This document shows positions 1 through 10,220 of a DNA stretch of 64,000 bases, piece by piece. Position 1 is the stretch's first letter. Each line of letters starts with the position of its first letter. The stretch is taken from NCBI GenBank assembly GCA_964399635.1, contig CAYNRU010000003.1:1-64000 (forward strand). The letters are read 5' to 3'. Both the position numbers and the translations under genes were made by a program. The stretch comes from UBA4615 sp964399635 (lineage in GTDB: Bacteria > Pseudomonadota > Gammaproteobacteria > Burkholderiales > Burkholderiaceae_E). The notes under the pieces were generated by a model, which had not been told where the DNA came from, did not search any database, and saw only the letters and a list, made by a program, of their open reading frames with translations.

Positions 1-132
1 GTCGGTGCGCGCCTCTCAAGCCAGGGCGTCGAGTGGGTCGGCGGCACGCCTGCCCAGGCCGACGCCTTCGTGCGGTCCGAGATGGACCGCTGGGGCAAGT
101 TCGTGAAGGCATCCGGGATGAAGCCGGACTGA
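1..132 (+). CDS. Bug/TctC-family solute-binding protein, C-terminal end (partial)
   Basis: The window opens inside a reading frame that runs 43 codons to a TGA. The peptide ends in WGKFVKASGMKPD, the usual carboxy terminus of Bug (TctC-like) periplasmic solute-binding proteins, which end in a W-x-K-V-x-K-x-x-G-I/M-K-x-D pattern. Such proteins bind small carboxylates in the periplasm and are very numerous in Burkholderiales. The signal peptide and ligand pocket lie outside the window, so the ligand cannot be guessed. Confidence 0.8.
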   Translation, partial: VGARLSSQGVEWVGGTPAQADAFVRSEMDRWGKFVKASGMKPD

Positions 133-229
133 GTCCGGCGAGGCGCCAGGCCCGCACAGCGCAGGGCTCGACGCCTTCGGGGCGATGCCCGGCGACGGGC
201 TGCGCCGACCCGCGCGCCGCCCGCGCGGC

Positions 230-556
230 TCAGGCCGTCGCGACCGGCACGGCCGGCTGGCCCGCTGGCTGCGTGGCCCGAACCTGGTCGGCCTGCGCGT
301 CGGCGGACGCCGTGGGCGCGAGGGTGTCCTCCCAGTCCGGCATGTCCAGGTCGGCGCCGACCAGCAGACGCGTCGCGACAATGCGCGCGGCGACGTCGTC
401 GGTCATCAGCCACGCGGCGATGGGATCGAGCTGCAACGCCTCGCCGGCGTCGACTGCCCGCGCATCGGTGCCGGCCGGGGCGCCGGTGTCGACAGGGGTC
501 GCCCGGGCGGGCAACACGCGGCCCGCGAGCCGCCATATCGAATCCATGATCGTCAT
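230..556 (-). CDS. hypothetical protein, 108 aa
   Basis: I do not recognise the family. The frame starts at an ATG preceded by AGGAG at about 9 nt; the longer open frame upstream has no ribosome-binding site and an Arg/Pro-rich shadow composition. The peptide starts MTIMDSIWRLAGRVLP, has an acidic middle (residues about 35-75, with LDMPDWEDTL) and an Ala/Gln/Pro-rich tail. There is no signal peptide or membrane segment. It is convergent with the preceding Bug gene and divergent from the acsA-like operon. The SD and the differing composition favour a real gene, but it could be non-coding. Confidence 0.45.
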   Translation of the reverse strand: MTIMDSIWRLAGRVLPARATPVDTGAPAGTDARAVDAGEALQLDPIAAWLMTDDVAARIVATRLLVGADLDMPDWEDTLAPTASADAQADQVRATQPAGQPAVPVATA

Positions 557-737
557 CGTGAACACGCTCCTGTGCCCGAGGCGGGCGCCGCAGGAGGCGC
601 ACGCGACACCCCCCTGCGACGAGCCTATCCGCAGCGGCGGGGCTCGCACGCGGCGCGCACGCGGCCGCCGTACGGCCGGGTCCCTGCGGCCGACGTACGG
701 GCGGTGCGGTGCGGCGTGCAGCGCCGCGCCGCGCCGG

Positions 738-778
738 TTGACTTGGGTCAAGCGCCCCGCCGCGCCCCCCTGCTAGAT
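738..778 (+). promoter_or_regulatory. FNR/FixK-like box plus -10 upstream of the acs-dehydrogenase operon
   Basis: A perfect palindrome TTGAC-TTGG-GTCAA lies at 738-751, one base per arm from the FNR consensus TTGAT-N4-ATCAA and compatible with FixK/Anr-type sites. A -10-like TAGATT lies at 773-778, its centre about 31 bp downstream of the box centre. This is the geometry of a class II activator centred near -41.5. It precedes the ligase start codon by 47 bp and no other good promoter is visible. The inference is oxygen-responsive control of the operon. Confidence 0.5.
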
Positions 779-797
779 TGTCTCGAAGGAGGCGCCC

Positions 798-2576
<1,779 letters not shown>

Positions 2577-2613
2577 GCGCGGCGTCGCGCCCCGCGGACG
2601 GTGGAGGCGGGCG

Positions 2614-3627
2614 ATGAGCACGCAGGTGCCGCCGCCACCCACCGGCCCGGTGCGCTGGGAGAAGGCGTTCGCGCTCAAGCTGCTGGCCGACATGGTCCGC
2701 ATCCGGCGGATGGAGGAGCGCTGCGCGCAGCTCTACGGCGAGCAGAAGATCCGCGGCTTCCTGCACCTGTACATCGGCGAGGAGGCGGTGGCCGTGGGCG
2801 CGCTCAACGCACTGCGCGCCGACGACAACCTCGTGGCGACCTATCGCGAGCACGGGCACGCCCTGGTGCGCGGCCTGTCGATGGACTCGATCATGGCCGA
2901 GATGTACGGCAAGCAGGAGGGCTGCGCGCGCGGGCGCGGCGGCTCGATGCACCTGTTCGATCGCGCGACGCGGCTGTTCGGTGGCAACGGGATCGTCGGG
3001 GGCGGGCTGCCGGTGGCGGTGGGCCTCGCGCTCGCCGACCAGATGTCGGGCCGCCGTGCGCTCACCGCCTGCTTCTTCGGGGATGGCGCGGTTGCCGAGG
3101 GCGCGTTCCACGAGTCGATGAACCTCGCGGCGCTCTGGAAGCTGCCGGTGCTGTTCTGCTGCGAGAACAACCTCTACGCGATGGGCACCGCGATCGAGCG
3201 CTACGAGTCGCAGACCGACCTGTGCGTGAAGGCGTCCTCCTACAGCATGCCCGCAGTCCGCGTCGACGGCATGGACGTGGTCGCGGTGCGCGAGGCGACG
3301 CAGGCCGCCGGCGAGTACGTGCGCGACGGCGGCGGGCCGATGTTCATCGAGTTCCGCACCTACCGGTTCCGCGCGCACTCGATGTTCGACCCCGAGCTGT
3401 ACCGCGACAAGGCCGAGGTCGAGGCGTGGCGCACGCGCGGCCCGATCCACGGCTTCACCGAGCGACTCAAGGCGCAGGGCACGCTGACCGAGGAAGAGTT
3501 CCTCGCCATCGACGCGGCCGCGCAGGCCGAGGTCGAGCGGGCGGTTGCGTTTGCCGAGGCAGGCACCTGGGAGCCGGTCGAGACCCTCGGGCGCGACCTG
3601 CTGACGCCGGCCGGGGTGCAGCCTTGA
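2614..3627 (+). CDS. 2-oxoacid dehydrogenase E1 component, alpha subunit
   Basis: This is a thiamine-diphosphate-dependent E1 alpha of the pyruvate/acetoin dehydrogenase type. The ThDP/Mg motif runs GDG at 156-158 to ENN at 184-186, and the HxxxGEE-type segment YIGEEAVAVGA sits near residue 53. At 337 aa it fits AcoA/PdhA. ATG 2614 is preceded by GGAGGCGGGCG, 37 bp after the ligase gene, so the genes are co-transcribed. E1 alpha and beta decarboxylate a 2-oxo acid (or cleave acetoin) and pass the acyl group to lipoyl-E2. Pyruvate versus acetoin cannot be decided from sequence alone; there is no acoX, acoR or E3 gene nearby, which weakens the acetoin reading. Confidence 0.9.
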   Translation: MSTQVPPPPTGPVRWEKAFALKLLADMVRIRRMEERCAQLYGEQKIRGFLHLYIGEEAVAVGALNALRADDNLVATYREHGHALVRGLSMDSIMAEMYGKQEGCARGRGGSMHLFDRATRLFGGNGIVGGGLPVAVGLALADQMSGRRALTACFFGDGAVAEGAFHESMNLAALWKLPVLFCCENNLYAMGTAIERYESQTDLCVKASSYSMPAVRVDGMDVVAVREATQAAGEYVRDGGGPMFIEFRTYRFRAHSMFDPELYRDKAEVEAWRTRGPIHGFTERLKAQGTLTEEEFLAIDAAAQAEVERAVAFAEAGTWEPVETLGRDLLTPAGVQP

Positions 3628-4604
3628 GCCGCAGCCTCAGCTATCGCGACGCGCTGCGCGAGTCGATCCAGGAGGCGATGCGGGCCGATCCGCGCGTGTT
3701 CCTGATGGGCGAGGACGTCGGCGAGTACGGCGGCACCTACGCGGTGACCAAGGGGCTGCTGAAGGAATTCGGTCCGGAGCGCATCCGCGACACGCCGCTG
3801 TCGGAGCTGGGCTTCGTCGGGGCGGGCGTGGGCGCGGCACTCGGGGGCATGCGCCCGATCGTCGAGGTCATGACGGTCAACTTCAGCCTGCTGGCGCTCG
3901 ATGCGATCGTCAACACCGCGGCGCTGTACCGCCACATGTCCGGCGGCCAGTTCTCTGTGCCGCTGGTGATCCGCATGGCGACCGGGGCGGGCCGGCAGGT
4001 GGCGGCCCAGCACTCGCACAGCTTCGAGGGCTGGTACGCGCACATCCCGGGCCTGCGGATCCTCGCGCCCGGCACGGTCGAGGATGCGCGCGGCATGCTC
4101 GCGCCCGCGCTCGCCGATCCGGACCCCGTACTGCTCTTCGAGCATGCGCAGCTCTACGGCATGCAGGGCGAGGTGGCCGACGACTGCCGCGTGGACATCG
4201 ACCGCGCGCGGGTGCGGCGCGCGGGCACCGACGTGAGCCTGATCACCTACGGGGGCTCGCTGCCCAAGGCGATGGCCGCGGCCGACGAACTCGCCGCATC
4301 CGGCATCTCGGCCGAGGTGGTCGACCTGCGTGTGCTGCGGCCGCTGGACGACGCGACCGTGATGGCGTCGGTGCGCAAGTGCCGGCGCGCGGTCGTGGTC
4401 GACGAGGGCTGGCGCTCCGGCGGGCTGGCGGCCGAGGTGATGGCGCGCATCGTCGAGCAGGCCTTCTACGAGCTCGACGCCCCGCTCGCGCGGGTGTGCA
4501 GCGAGGAGGTGCCGATCCCGTATGCGCGCCACATGGAGGAGGCGGCCCTGCCGCAGCCGGCCAAGATCGTGGCTGCCGCCCGCGCGCTGATGGGCACGCG
4601 ATGA
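3624..4604 (+). CDS. 2-oxoacid dehydrogenase E1 component, beta subunit
   Basis: The E1 beta partner has 326 aa, close to the usual 325. Recognisable segments are LSYRDALRESIQEAMRADP at the start, FLMGEDVGEYGGTY, and the C-terminal transketolase domain with VVDEGWRSGGLAAEV. The first credible start is TTG 3624, which overlaps the E1-alpha stop as TTGA, implying translational coupling; an open frame continues upstream but encodes an Arg/Ala-rich shadow of E1 alpha. E1 alpha2-beta2 is the catalytic core that binds the E2 gene product encoded next. Confidence 0.9.
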   Translation: MSRSLSYRDALRESIQEAMRADPRVFLMGEDVGEYGGTYAVTKGLLKEFGPERIRDTPLSELGFVGAGVGAALGGMRPIVEVMTVNFSLLALDAIVNTAALYRHMSGGQFSVPLVIRMATGAGRQVAAQHSHSFEGWYAHIPGLRILAPGTVEDARGMLAPALADPDPVLLFEHAQLYGMQGEVADDCRVDIDRARVRRAGTDVSLITYGGSLPKAMAAADELAASGISAEVVDLRVLRPLDDATVMASVRKCRRAVVVDEGWRSGGLAAEVMARIVEQAFYELDAPLARVCSEEVPIPYARHMEEAALPQPAKIVAAARALMGTR

Positions 4605-4611
4605 CGCGGGC

Positions 4612-5889
4612 ATGCGGGCGATGATCCGGTTCGCGCTGCCCTCGCTCGGGGCCGACATGGACGAGGGCACGCTGCTCGCGTGGCACGTCGGGCCCGGCGA
4701 CGCGGTCAGGCGCGGCCAGGTCGTGGCGGTGGTGGACACCTCCAAGGCGGCCGTCGACGTGGAGATCTGGCACGACGGCGTCGTCGGGGAGCTGCTGGTG
4801 CAGCCGGGCGAGAAGGTCCCGGTGGGTACCGTGCTGGCGACGATTCTCGAAGCCGGGGAGCAGCCGGGCGCGGCCGCCGCGCCGGCGCCGACTGCACCCA
4901 CGCCCACGCCCGCACCCACGCCCACCCCCACCCCCACGCCGGTCTCGTCCGCGGCCCCGCACCGGGCGCCGGTCGGTGCGCCCGCGCCGTCCCAGGCCGG
5001 CATCGCCGCGCCCGGCGGCGCGCTGCGCCCCGCCGTGTCGCCCTCCGCGCGCAGGCTGGCGCACGAGCTGGGCATCGATCCTGAGGCCCTGCACGGTACG
5101 GGTCCGCATGGCTCGGTGACGCTCGTCGACGTCGAGTCGGCGGCCAGGTCGGGCGGGACCGTTGCCGGTGCACCGGCGCCGCCCACCGCCGGCGCGGCAG
5201 CCATCGCCCGCCAGCAGGCGATGCGCGCCGCGATCGCGGCTGCGATGAGCCGCTCCAAGCGCGAGATCCCGCACTACTACCTGTCTGAAGCGATCCCGAT
5301 GGCGGCTGCGCTCGACTGGCTGCGTGAGCGCAACGCCGGCCGCCCGATCACCGAGCGTATCCTGCCCGCCGCCCTGCTGCTGAAGGCGGTGGCCGCGGCG
5401 CTCGCGCGCACGCCCGAGCTCAACGGCCTGTTCCGCGACGGGCGCTTCGAGCCGGCTCCGGCCGTGCACGCGGGCGTGGCGATCTCGCTGCGCGGCGGCG
5501 GCCTGGTGGCGCCCGCGATCCACGACGTGGGCGCCAGGACGATCGAGCAGCTGATGGCGTGCCTCGCCGACCTCGTCAAGCGGGCCCGCGCCGGATCGCT
5601 GCGCAGCTCCGAGATGTCGGACCCGACCATCACAGTGACCAACCTGGGCGACCAGGGCGTCGAGTCGGTCTTCGGCGTGATCTACCCGCCGCAGGTGGCC
5701 CTCGTGGGCTTCGGGCGCACCGCCGAGCGCGCGTGGGCACAGGACGGCTGGATCCGCAGCATGCCGGTGGTCACCGCGTCGCTCGCGGCCGACCACAGGG
5801 TGTCGGACGGCCATCGCGGCGCGCTGTTCCTGGCGGAGCTGCGCGACCTCCTGCAGCAGCCCCACTCCCTCGCAGGTAGCGCCCCATGA
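4612..5889 (+). CDS. dihydrolipoamide acyltransferase (E2) of the 2-oxoacid dehydrogenase complex
   Basis: This is a three-part E2. A single lipoyl domain occupies residues 4-80 with the lipoylated Lys45 in DTSKAAVD. An Ala/Pro/Thr linker around 85-140 contains a tandem Pro-Thr run. A peripheral-subunit/E3-binding domain lies near 141-176 (SPSARRLAHELGIDP). The catalytic domain ends with DHRVSDG, giving His395 and Asp399. The E3-binding domain implies recruitment of a dihydrolipoamide dehydrogenase encoded elsewhere. Start 4612 gives MRAMIRFALP; ATG 4621 is an alternative, and neither has a strong SD. The stop overlaps the ACP start. Confidence 0.9.
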   Translation: MRAMIRFALPSLGADMDEGTLLAWHVGPGDAVRRGQVVAVVDTSKAAVDVEIWHDGVVGELLVQPGEKVPVGTVLATILEAGEQPGAAAAPAPTAPTPTPAPTPTPTPTPVSSAAPHRAPVGAPAPSQAGIAAPGGALRPAVSPSARRLAHELGIDPEALHGTGPHGSVTLVDVESAARSGGTVAGAPAPPTAGAAAIARQQAMRAAIAAAMSRSKREIPHYYLSEAIPMAAALDWLRERNAGRPITERILPAALLLKAVAAALARTPELNGLFRDGRFEPAPAVHAGVAISLRGGGLVAPAIHDVGARTIEQLMACLADLVKRARAGSLRSSEMSDPTITVTNLGDQGVESVFGVIYPPQVALVGFGRTAERAWAQDGWIRSMPVVTASLAADHRVSDGHRGALFLAELRDLLQQPHSLAGSAP

Positions 5890-6143
5890 GTACTGACCGC
5901 GCAACGCTCACCAAGTCCGTCCTGGCCGTGCTCTGCTCGATCGCCCCGGAGGTCGAGCCGGGCGAGGTGGTGCCCTCGCGCACATTACGCAGCCAGGTCG
6001 ACCTCGACTCGATGGACTGGCTGAACTTCCTGGTCGCGCTGCACGCGACCTTCGGCGTGTCGATCCCCGAGTCTGACTATGCGCGGCTGGTCACGCTGGA
6101 CGACGTGCTGGACTACCTTCAGGCGAGGATCGACGCGGGCTGA
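5886..6143 (+). CDS. acyl carrier protein
   Basis: This is an 85-aa acidic phosphopantetheine carrier. The DSMDW motif provides Ser42 as the attachment site, followed by the helix-II/III pattern typical of ACPs (VSIPESDYARLVTLDDVLDYL). Its ATG overlaps the E2 stop as ATGA, so it is translated with the dehydrogenase genes. It is not an E2 lipoyl domain. An ACP in place of an E3 gene is unusual for such an operon and suggests that the acyl product, or the lipoyl precursor, is handled on a carrier protein. That role is inferred. Confidence 0.88.
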   Translation: MSTDRATLTKSVLAVLCSIAPEVEPGEVVPSRTLRSQVDLDSMDWLNFLVALHATFGVSIPESDYARLVTLDDVLDYLQARIDAG

Positions 6144-6226
6144 GCGCGGCCGGCGCGCAGGTCCGACCGGTTGCGGTCGTCGCCGTTGAGCTTGCCCCCG
6201 GAGCCGTGCGCGTGCCGTGCCCGCGG

Positions 6227-7462
6227 TCAGCGCCCGACCAGTGCCTGCGCGGTGCGCTGCTCGTTGTCCGCGTATGCGGCGATCGCATCGGCGCCGCGCA
6301 GCCCGCGATCGGGCGCGAGGCCGTCCCCGAGGCGGATCAGCTGCAGGCAGAACCAGGCCAGCCCTGCCTTCGGCGGATCGATGTCGCGCTCGTAGGACAC
6401 GGCCTGCGACAGATCGCCATCGATCAGGCGCCGTGGCAGGTCGGTGTCGACGCACATCGGGCGTCCCAGCCCGATCATGTCGAGCTCGCCCGCGGCCAGT
6501 GCCTCGTCCATCGCCGCCCGGCTGCGAAAACCGCCGGTGACCATCACCGGCATCGTCGCGGCGGCGCGCATCGAGGCGGCGTACTCGAGGAAGTAGGCCT
6601 CGCGCCGGCGCGTGCTCTCGGCCACCGGGCGCTGCGCGTCCGGACCCTGCGCCCGGGCGCCCATCATGCTCGGCACCTCGTAGCTGCCGCCCGAGAGTTC
6701 GAGCAGGTCGACGCCGTCCTCGCCCAGCCAGCGCACGACCTGCCGGCATTCGTCGGCGCTGAAGGCGCCTGCCTGGAAGTCCGATGAGTTCAGCTTCACG
6801 CCGACCGGGAAGGCGGGGCCGACCGCGCTGCGGCATGCGCGCACGACCTCGCGCAGCAGGCGGGCGCGGTTCGCGAGGCTGCCGCCCCACGCGTCCGTGC
6901 GCCGGTTGGCGAGCGGCGACAGGAACTGGCTGAGCAGGTAGCCGTGCGCGGCGTGCACCTGGATGCCGGTGAAGCCGGTGTCCCGCGCGATGGCCGCCAC
7001 CCGCGCCCAGCGCCGGATCACGTCGTGTATTTCGTCCGTGGTGATCTCGCGCGGCGGCGCGTACAGCGCGACCGGCAGGTTCTGCAGCGGCACGGCCGAC
7101 GGCGCGACCGGCGCGGTGCAGACATGCGTCGGAGTCTGCCGCCCGGGGTGGTTGATCTGCATCCACAGGTGGTTGCCCGCGGCGGTGCCGGCCGCGGCAT
7201 AGCGGCGCAGCGCGTCGATGCCGCCGTTGCCGTCCACGACGACGTTGCCCGGCCGCTCGAGATAGCGCCGGTCGATCTGCACGTTGCCGGTGACCACCAG
7301 CCCCGCGCCGCCCTCCGACCAGGCGCGGTACAGGCGCTCGTGGCGCGCCGTGGCGCGGTTCATCGCGTCGGCGAGCCCCTCGGTGAGCGCCGCCTTGCAC
7401 AGGCGGTTGGCGAGCGTGGCGCCGCAGGGCAGGGCGAGGGGCGACGCGATGTCGGCAGGCAT
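6227..7462 (-). CDS. NADH:flavin oxidoreductase, Old Yellow Enzyme family
   Basis: This FMN-dependent ene-reductase-type TIM barrel has 411 aa. Recognisable segments are LANRLCKAALTEGLAD near the N-terminus, WMQINHPGRQ, the HAAHGYLLSQFLSP active-site segment followed by NRRTDAWGGS, and GLGRPMCVDTDLPRRL near the end, which binds the FMN phosphate. There is no C-terminal 4Fe-4S or Rossmann extension, so it is not a full 2,4-dienoyl-CoA reductase. The ATG lies 21 bp after the upstream GST gene, and the two form a minus-strand operon. The substrate is probably an activated alkene; detoxification jointly with the GST is an inference. Confidence 0.88.
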   Translation of the reverse strand: MPADIASPLALPCGATLANRLCKAALTEGLADAMNRATARHERLYRAWSEGGAGLVVTGNVQIDRRYLERPGNVVVDGNGGIDALRRYAAAGTAAGNHLWMQINHPGRQTPTHVCTAPVAPSAVPLQNLPVALYAPPREITTDEIHDVIRRWARVAAIARDTGFTGIQVHAAHGYLLSQFLSPLANRRTDAWGGSLANRARLLREVVRACRSAVGPAFPVGVKLNSSDFQAGAFSADECRQVVRWLGEDGVDLLELSGGSYEVPSMMGARAQGPDAQRPVAESTRRREAYFLEYAASMRAAATMPVMVTGGFRSRAAMDEALAAGELDMIGLGRPMCVDTDLPRRLIDGDLSQAVSYERDIDPPKAGLAWFCLQLIRLGDGLAPDRGLRGADAIAAYADNEQRTAQALVGR

Positions 7463-7483
7463 GGCGGGGCGGTCGTCCGTCGA

Positions 7484-8092
7484 TCAGGCCTGCGGGCGGG
7501 TGGCCTGCAGCGAGGGGCGGGCGTCGATCCGTGCATGCCAGGCCGCCGCGGCCGGGTACGCGGCCCGCCAGTCGAGCGCCGCGAACCGGAAGTCTAGGTA
7601 GCCGAGCGCGCAGGCGAGCGTGATCTTGCCGATGTCGAACGCGTCGCCCCATGCGGGCGCGCCCGCCTCGATGGCCGCGAGCCCCGAGTGCACCTTCTCC
7701 ATCTGACCCGCCGTCCAGCCCGCCGAGCGCGCGCCCTCGGGACGCATCGTGCCTTCGTAGCGCACCAGCAGCGCGGCGTCCAGCAGACCGTCGCCGAGCG
7801 ACTGCTGGGTCAGGACCCGCCAGCGGGCGGCGCCGGACGCCGGCAGCAGGGTGCCGCGACCGAGTTCGTTCAGGTATTCGCAGATCACGCGGCTGTCGTA
7901 GAGCGCCTCGCCGTCGTCGGTCAGCAGCGTGGGTACCTTGCCGAGCGGATTGCGGGCGACAATGGTCGCGTCGCGGGTGATCGGGTTGGCCGCGGCGGGG
8001 AGCTTCTCGATGCGGTCGGCCAGGCCGAGCTCCAGGGCGACGACCATGCACTTGCGCACGTAGGGGGAGGCGGGCGAGTAGAAGAGCTTCAC
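7484..8092 (-). CDS. glutathione S-transferase family protein
   Basis: This 202-aa cytosolic GST has an N-terminal thioredoxin-like domain starting MKLFYSPASPYVRKCMV, where Ser/Tyr/Pro residues form the glutathione site. The cis-Pro segment GKVPTLLTDDGEALYDSRVICEYL is followed by an all-helical C-terminal domain with DIGKITLACALGYLDFR. The start is GTG 8092, preceded by GAGGA. It is first of two genes, followed by the Old Yellow Enzyme. It could conjugate or de-conjugate glutathione from electrophiles; no class-specific substrate can be read. Confidence 0.88.
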   Translation of the reverse strand: MKLFYSPASPYVRKCMVVALELGLADRIEKLPAAANPITRDATIVARNPLGKVPTLLTDDGEALYDSRVICEYLNELGRGTLLPASGAARWRVLTQQSLGDGLLDAALLVRYEGTMRPEGARSAGWTAGQMEKVHSGLAAIEAGAPAWGDAFDIGKITLACALGYLDFRFAALDWRAAYPAAAAWHARIDARPSLQATRPQA

Positions 8093-8215
8093 AGGGGTGT
8101 CCTCGAGGAGGGTGCCGCGCCAGGAAGGCGGCGGCAGGGGGGCGGGCGCAAAGCGCGCACGTAACCGGCCCGACGCATTCTGCCACCGCGCCGCCGCGCG
8201 GGCGGCGCGACGCGT

Positions 8216-9094
8216 CTATCGCGCGTGGACGACGAAGCCGGCCGACAGCGTGTCGATCTGCTCGCCGGAGATCTCCATCAGCACGCTGCCGCGCTCGGCT
8301 GGAAGGGTCGCTGTGAGGTGAAGCACCGGGCGTCCTTCAGGGTCGTGGATCAGCCGCACCAGCCTGAGCAGCGGCCCGCCCACCTCCGCGCCCAGCAGGG
8401 CGGCCTGGCGCGGGTCGGCGGCCTGCGCGCCGATCTCCTGCACCACCCGTCCGAACTTCGCGCCGCGTGCCATCAGCACCTCGTAGAGCGGACGCCGTGC
8501 GAGGGTGGCGGCGGTGATCCGATGCCCGAGGCGCCCGGGGATCCAGGCGTCGGTGAGCAGCACGACCGTGCCGTCGATGCTGCGGCAGCGCAGCGCGTGC
8601 AGCGCGCGCTCGCCCGGGCCGAGCTCGAGCAGGGCCGCGACGTGGGGGGGTGCGTCGGCGAAGCCCACCTCGATCACGTGCACCTCGGTCTGCGCCGCGT
8701 CCTTGCGCAGGGTATCGACGAAGGACAGCGTGGGGCGGGGCGCGGGCGCGCGCACGTGCTCCGACACGAAGGTGCCCAGCCCGTGCCGGCGCTCCACCAG
8801 GCCCCGGGCCTGGAGGTCGGACAATGCGCGGCGCACGGTGATGCGCGACACGCCGAACTGCGCGCCGAGCAGCTCCTCCGTGGGCAGCGCCGCCCCCGCT
8901 GGCCAGCCGCCCTGGACGATCCGGTCACGCAGCACCAGGTAAAGCTGGCGGTGCAGCGCCACGCCCGCGGACCGCGACAGCGGCGCGTCGCGCCCGGGCG
9001 GCGCGTCCGCGGGCCCTGCGGCAGGCGGGGGGGCCGCGCGGCGCGGCGATCGGGCACGTGCTGCGGGGGCGGCTGCTGCGGGGCGGGCCGGCAT
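8216..9094 (-). CDS. GntR-family (HutC-type) transcriptional regulator
   Basis: The N-terminal winged helix-turn-helix is clear: LRDRIVQGGWPAGAALPTEE, then GVSRITVRRALSDL and RHGLGTFVSE. It is followed by a UTRA ligand-binding domain, making it a HutC-subfamily repressor or activator. I chose ATG 9094, giving 292 aa with an Ala/Pro-rich lead-in; ATG 9133 is also in frame, and neither has an SD. The gene is divergent from the Bug/dioxygenase/lyase cluster and is its probable local regulator, with the cluster substrate or a CoA-free intermediate as candidate ligand. Confidence 0.85.
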   Translation of the reverse strand: MPARPAAAAPAARARSPRRAAPPPAAGPADAPPGRDAPLSRSAGVALHRQLYLVLRDRIVQGGWPAGAALPTEELLGAQFGVSRITVRRALSDLQARGLVERRHGLGTFVSEHVRAPAPRPTLSFVDTLRKDAAQTEVHVIEVGFADAPPHVAALLELGPGERALHALRCRSIDGTVVLLTDAWIPGRLGHRITAATLARRPLYEVLMARGAKFGRVVQEIGAQAADPRQAALLGAEVGGPLLRLVRLIHDPEGRPVLHLTATLPAERGSVLMEISGEQIDTLSAGFVVHAR

Positions 9095-9231
9095 TTGACA
9101 ATGTCCGAGATGTATTGAGAGTATAACAACCATCGACGGCGGCGCGTGCCGCCGCGGCGGCGCCGCACGCTCGCGCGCGGCCCGCCAACCCACACGCCGG
9201 GCCCCAAGGCCCGCGACACACGGAGACTCGG
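9095..9231. promoter_or_regulatory. divergent spacer between gntR-like gene and catabolic cluster
   Basis: A short AT-rich island at about 9093-9130 stands out from the GC-rich surroundings. It contains TTGACA at 9095-9100 on the plus strand and TATACT on the minus strand (9120-9125). Spacings between hexamers are not consensus, so no promoter is assigned precisely. It is the natural place for the GntR operator and for the promoter of the gene at 9232. Confidence 0.35.
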
Positions 9232-10206
9232 ATGAACCTGCTTCGATCGTTGCGCCGGGCTGCAGCCGCCTGGATCGCCGCCGGGATGGCCGCGGCCGCG
9301 CCCGCCGCGCTCGCTCAGCCCGCCTGGAAGCCGGACCGGCCGGTGACGATCGTCGTGCCCTACAGCCCGGGCGGCGGCACCGATGCGCTCGCGCGGCACG
9401 TGGCCAGGGAGCTGGCGCGGATCTGGGGCCAGGGGGTGGTCGTCGAGAACACGCCCGGCGCCGACGGCCTGATCGGGTCGCGCCGCGTGATCGACTCGAA
9501 GCCGGACGGCTACACCCTGCTGGTGCAGCTGCCCTCGCTCACGCTCAACAGGCATCTGCCGGGCTTCAAGGGCCCGGACCCGGCCGCCCAGCTGATCCCG
9601 ATCTCGATCTTCGCGAGCCTGTCGGGCGTCGTCGTGACCAACACCGCCATCCCCGGCAACACGCTCGCCGAGGTGGTCAGGCACTGCCGGACGGCCGCGC
9701 AGCCGTGCTCGTTCGGCACGACCGAGAACATCGCGCGGCTGCAGGGCCAGATGCTCGCGGTCGAGCTGCCCTCGATGGTCGTCGTCAACTACAAGGGCGG
9801 CGGCCAGCTGATCACCGATCTGGTCGGCAACAGCGTGAACATGGCGCTCATGGGGTACACCGCAGTGATCCCCTACCAGCAGTCCGGCAAGCTGAGGATC
9901 GTGATGACCGCGGGGCGCAAGCGATCGCCGGTGCTGCCCGACGTGCCGACCGCCGCCGAGTCCGGCTACCCGCAGCTCGAGGCCGAGACCTGGTACGGGC
10001 TGTTCGCGCCGCTGGGCACCCCGCAGCCGGTCATCGACGGCGTGGCCGCGGCCGTGCGCGAGGCGGTGAAGGAGGAGTCCTACCTGAAGTCGCTCGCGCT
10101 GCTCGGTGCCTCGCCGGTGGGCAACACGCCCGTCGAGTTCGCAGCCCGGGTGCGCGAGGACAGCGAGCGCTTCGGCGACCTCGTGCGCCGCTTCCCCATC
10201 CAGTGA
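9232..10206 (+). CDS. Bug/TctC-family periplasmic tricarboxylate-binding protein
   Basis: This 324-aa secreted protein has a signal peptide ending near ALAQPAW. It carries the Bug hallmarks VTIVVPYSPGGGTDALARHVA, VVVENTPGADG and NYKGGGQ, and a C-terminal two-domain fold. It has the usual length. ATG 9232 follows GGAGA. Bug proteins deliver carboxylates to TctAB-type transporters or act as sensors; no TctA/TctB membrane genes are adjacent, as is common for orphan Bugs. Position at the head of the dioxygenase/lyase/hydro-lyase cluster suggests that it captures the cluster substrate. Confidence 0.92.
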   Translation: MNLLRSLRRAAAAWIAAGMAAAAPAALAQPAWKPDRPVTIVVPYSPGGGTDALARHVARELARIWGQGVVVENTPGADGLIGSRRVIDSKPDGYTLLVQLPSLTLNRHLPGFKGPDPAAQLIPISIFASLSGVVVTNTAIPGNTLAEVVRHCRTAAQPCSFGTTENIARLQGQMLAVELPSMVVVNYKGGGQLITDLVGNSVNMALMGYTAVIPYQQSGKLRIVMTAGRKRSPVLPDVPTAAESGYPQLEAETWYGLFAPLGTPQPVIDGVAAAVREAVKEESYLKSLALLGASPVGNTPVEFAARVREDSERFGDLVRRFPIQ

Positions 10207-10220
10207 CCCCGGAGGTCACG

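Noticed and set aside
4900..4960. Short tandem repeat of CCCACG/CCCACC-type units.
   Set aside because: It encodes the Pro-Thr/Ala linker of the E2 protein and is an ordinary low-complexity coding repeat, not a CRISPR or regulatory repeat.
9095..9127. TTGACA with TATAAC as a plus-strand promoter for the Bug gene.
   Set aside because: The hexamers are 21 bp apart, too far for a standard sigma70 promoter; kept only as an AT-rich regulatory spacer.
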